This document shows, one piece after another, positions 4,656 to 6,610 of a stretch of DNA of 6,610 nucleotides. Numbering within the stretch: the first letter of the stretch is position 1; each line of letters starts with the position of its first letter. The position numbers were made by a program, and so were the translations under genes. This DNA is from an uncultured Eggerthellaceae bacterium (lineage in GTDB: Bacteria; Actinomycetota; Coriobacteriia; Coriobacteriales; Eggerthellaceae), in the NCBI GenBank assembly GCA_934631995.1, contig CAKTYF010000109.1, positions 1 through 6,610 on the forward strand. Reading direction: 5' to 3'. The notes under the pieces are model-generated. The model worked only from the letters and a program-made list of their open reading frames with translations, was not told the origin of the DNA and ran no database searches.

Positions 4656-6410
4656 ATGAGAAACATCAATGAACGATTCGTGAAAGAAACGTATTCCGAG
4701 AACGGCCTTTTGACCGATTTTAAGGTGACCGCCCCTGATTCATTCAATTTCGGTTACGATGTTGTTGATGACATTGCCGAAAACGACCCCGATCGCCGTG
4801 CCATGGTGTGGTGCAATCCCGAAGGCGAAGAGCATTTCTTCTCGTTTGCTGACATGCGTGAATGGTCGAACAAGACGGCAAATTACTTGGCTGCGCAGGG
4901 CATCAAGAAGGGTGATTACGTTTTGGTTATCCTGCGTCGTCACTATCAGTTCTGGTTTGTGGCAACCGCTTTGTGCAAGTTGGGTGCCATCATGGTTCCC
5001 GCCACGTTCATGCTCAAAGAGCACGACTTGGAATATCGCTTGAACGAAGGCCTGATCTCTTCGGTCATCTGCACGGATGCTGGATATATCGCCGATGTGG
5101 TGGATGCTGTTATCGACCGCTGTCCCACGGTGAAAAGCCGCATTTTGGTCAATGGCGCCGGTGGCGGCCTTACACCGCTCGACGAAAACGGCAAGATGAT
5201 CATTCCCGAGGGCACTGCGCTGGGAGCGGCGCTTTCCGGCCCCGAGAACATCTGCGTTGCCACCACATCGCGCGAAGGTTGGCTTGATTTCAACTCGGGC
5301 GTGCGCGCGGCAAGTGCTGAATTCGAGCGCGTTGAGACCAGCATCAAGGATCCCATGCTCATGTACTTCTCTTCGGGAACGTCGGGCCAGCCCAAGATGG
5401 TGCTTCACTCGGGCGAATATGCCGTTGCTCATTTGCTCACGGCAAAGCATTGGCACAACGTGGTGCCCGACGGCCTGCATTTCACCATTGCCGATACCGG
5501 TTGGGGCAAAGCCGTTTGGGGCAAGTATTACGGGCAATGGCTCATGGAAGCTGCCGTGCTCACGTACGACTACGACCGCTTTGACGCCGATGAACTTTTG
5601 AGCCTTATTCCTCGGTATGGCGTGACCACGCTTTGCTGCCCGCCCACCATGTATCGCATGTTCTCGCAGGTAGACATCGATAAATACGATTTCTCCACGT
5701 TGGTGTATTCCACTACGGCAGGTGAGGCGCTTAATCCCGACCTGTTCGATTTCTGGAAAAAACATACCGGCTTGACCATTTACGAAGGCTTCGGTCAAAC
5801 AGAAACGCCGCTGACCATTGCGAATCTTACGGGCTCCACGCCGCGTCCGGGTTCTATGGGCAAGCCGGTTCCTCAGTACAACACGCGCATTCTTGATGAA
5901 GACGGTAATTTCTGCAAGGTGGGTCAAACGGGCGAGGTGTGCATCGACGTGTCCCAGGGCGCTCCGGGCATCATGATGGAGTATTATCGCAATCCCGCTA
6001 AAACGGCCGAGGCCATCCATGACGGTTGGTACCACACGGGCGACACTGCCTGGTGCGACGAAGATGGCTATTACTGGTACGTGGGCAGAAACGACGACGT
6101 TATCAAGTCGAGTGGCTACCGCATTGGGCCCTTCGAGATTGAAAGCGTTATGCTGGAGCACGAAGCGGTCAAAGAGTGCGCGGTTACGGGCGTGCCCGAC
6201 CCCTTGCGCGGCAAGGCGGTAAAAGCCACGGTTGTTCTTGCCTCTGGTTTCGAGGGGACAACTGCTCTGACGAAAGAGCTGCAGACGTGGGTGAAGCAAA
6301 AAACCGCGCCGTATAAGTACCCGCGCATCATTGAGTACGTAGAAGAGCTGCCGAAGACGGTCAATGGCAAGATCCGCCGCGCCGCCATTCGCGAAAACGA
6401 CGAGAAATAG
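4656..6410 (+). CDS. AMP-forming acyl-CoA ligase, medium-chain (ACSM/MacS-like) type
   Basis: The enzyme activates a carboxylic acid with ATP to an acyl-adenylate and then forms the acyl-CoA thioester, releasing AMP and pyrophosphate. All core motifs of the adenylating superfamily are present in the 584 residues: SSGTSGQPK (239-247), YEGFGQTE (376-383), the ATP-ribose Asp463 in WYHTGD (458-463), hinge and arginine in GRNDDVIKSSGYRIG (477-491), and catalytic Lys572 in NGKIRRA. The sequence GTSGQPKMVLHS and the following DTGW resemble mammalian ACSM and archaeal MacS enzymes more than classical acetyl-CoA synthetase, so propionate to medium-chain or branched short-chain acids are plausible substrates. 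As recalled, the Methanosarcina enzyme prefers 2-methylbutyrate. The start at 4656 (MRNINERFVKE) fits the family's N-terminus and has AAAGGA at 4639-4644, eleven bases upstream, a long spacer. The frame stays open upstream to a GTG at 4515, but that part lacks family-like sequence. It probably forms an operon with the next gene, four bases away. Confidence 0.92.
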   Translation: MRNINERFVKETYSENGLLTDFKVTAPDSFNFGYDVVDDIAENDPDRRAMVWCNPEGEEHFFSFADMREWSNKTANYLAAQGIKKGDYVLVILRRHYQFWFVATALCKLGAIMVPATFMLKEHDLEYRLNEGLISSVICTDAGYIADVVDAVIDRCPTVKSRILVNGAGGGLTPLDENGKMIIPEGTALGAALSGPENICVATTSREGWLDFNSGVRAASAEFERVETSIKDPMLMYFSSGTSGQPKMVLHSGEYAVAHLLTAKHWHNVVPDGLHFTIADTGWGKAVWGKYYGQWLMEAAVLTYDYDRFDADELLSLIPRYGVTTLCCPPTMYRMFSQVDIDKYDFSTLVYSTTAGEALNPDLFDFWKKHTGLTIYEGFGQTETPLTIANLTGSTPRPGSMGKPVPQYNTRILDEDGNFCKVGQTGEVCIDVSQGAPGIMMEYYRNPAKTAEAIHDGWYHTGDTAWCDEDGYYWYVGRNDDVIKSSGYRIGPFEIESVMLEHEAVKECAVTGVPDPLRGKAVKATVVLASGFEGTTALTKELQTWVKQKTAPYKYPRIIEYVEELPKTVNGKIRRAAIRENDEK

Positions 6411-6414
6411 TTTT

Positions 6415-6610
6415 ATGGCAAACGGTTACGACATTCTTGAATACGGTCCTGCACCCTGCGCGGTGAATATTGTGGTGGGTCATTACGGAGCAGGGAAGAC
6501 GAACTTTAGTCTGAACTGGGCGTTTGACCTTGCAAAGCAGGGGAGAAACGTCACGCTTGTTGATTTTGACGTGGTAAATCCGTATTTTCGCTCAAGCGAT
6601 TATGCCGCCT
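6415..6610 (+). CDS. P-loop ATPase, MinD/ParA/CobQ-like (3' end outside window)
   Basis: Only the first 65 codons are visible. Residues 17-30 hold a strand and Walker A motif, VNIVVGHYGAGKTN, with Lys28 and Thr29. The segment LVDFDVVNPYFRSSD (48-62) follows, equivalent to the switch I/Walker A' region of SIMIBI-class ATPases. The early 'signature' lysine of true ParA/MinD proteins (KGGxGKT) is missing; the corresponding position is His or Tyr, so a role in chromosome partition is unlikely. The 'GHxGxGKT ... D.VNPYFR' pattern recalls a conserved hypothetical ATPase found near ferredoxin and 2-oxoacid:ferredoxin oxidoreductase genes in anaerobes (from memory). A role in maturing or assembling that complex is speculative. 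ATG at 6415 starts four bases after the ligase stop without a clear ribosome binding site, suggesting translational coupling. Confidence 0.82.
   Translation, partial: MANGYDILEYGPAPCAVNIVVGHYGAGKTNFSLNWAFDLAKQGRNVTLVDFDVVNPYFRSSDYAA

Noticed and set aside
4740..6299. 519-codon open frame on the - strand
   Set aside because: It lies wholly antisense to the ligase gene, which has every expected motif. The antisense translation shows no recognisable domain, so it is a by-product of codon use.

Overview
This 6.6 kb window is densely coding, and every supported gene lies on the + strand. The gene set (dnaG C-terminus, def, fmt, rsmB, then a cupin regulator / acyl-CoA ligase / P-loop ATPase cluster), the moderate GC content and the protein sequences suggest an anaerobic actinobacterium of the Coriobacteriia (Eggerthellaceae-like). 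This assignment is a judgement from sequence style, not a database match.

Left part (1-3634), housekeeping. The window opens inside the C-terminal half of DnaG primase. After an 88-base gap with a candidate promoter comes a tight operon: def (peptide deformylase), fmt (methionyl-tRNA formyltransferase) and rsmB (16S rRNA m5C methyltransferase). def and fmt are 3 bases apart, and rsmB overlaps fmt by 11 bases. Fmt adds the formyl group used in initiation and Def removes it from the finished chain, so they form a functional pair. RsmB modifies the ribosome.

Middle (3635-3906), regulatory. The space after rsmB holds a small reading frame with a good ribosome binding site (3681-3746, 21 residues). 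Ten of its residues are Ile, Val or Leu, including Ile-Ile and Ile-Val-Val-Val runs. A strong intrinsic terminator follows (3791-3824), and upstream segments can form mutually exclusive pairings with it. This is the architecture of a ribosome-mediated transcription attenuator responding to branched-chain amino acids, and it is the most interesting element in the window.

Right part (3907-6610), accessory metabolism. Downstream of the attenuator are a helix-turn-helix/cupin regulator, a 164-base intercistronic stretch that folds on paper into a compact three-way junction, an AMP-forming acyl-CoA ligase of the medium-chain (ACSM/MacS) type, and the first 65 codons of a P-loop ATPase. From memory of similar clusters in anaerobes, genes for a 2-oxoacid:ferredoxin oxidoreductase may follow beyond the right edge; they cannot be seen here. 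A unifying hypothesis is that the cluster activates short branched-chain acids to CoA esters, which a ferredoxin-dependent oxidoreductase could reductively carboxylate to the 2-oxoacid precursors of Val, Ile and Leu. Expression would then rise when those aminoacyl-tRNAs are scarce.
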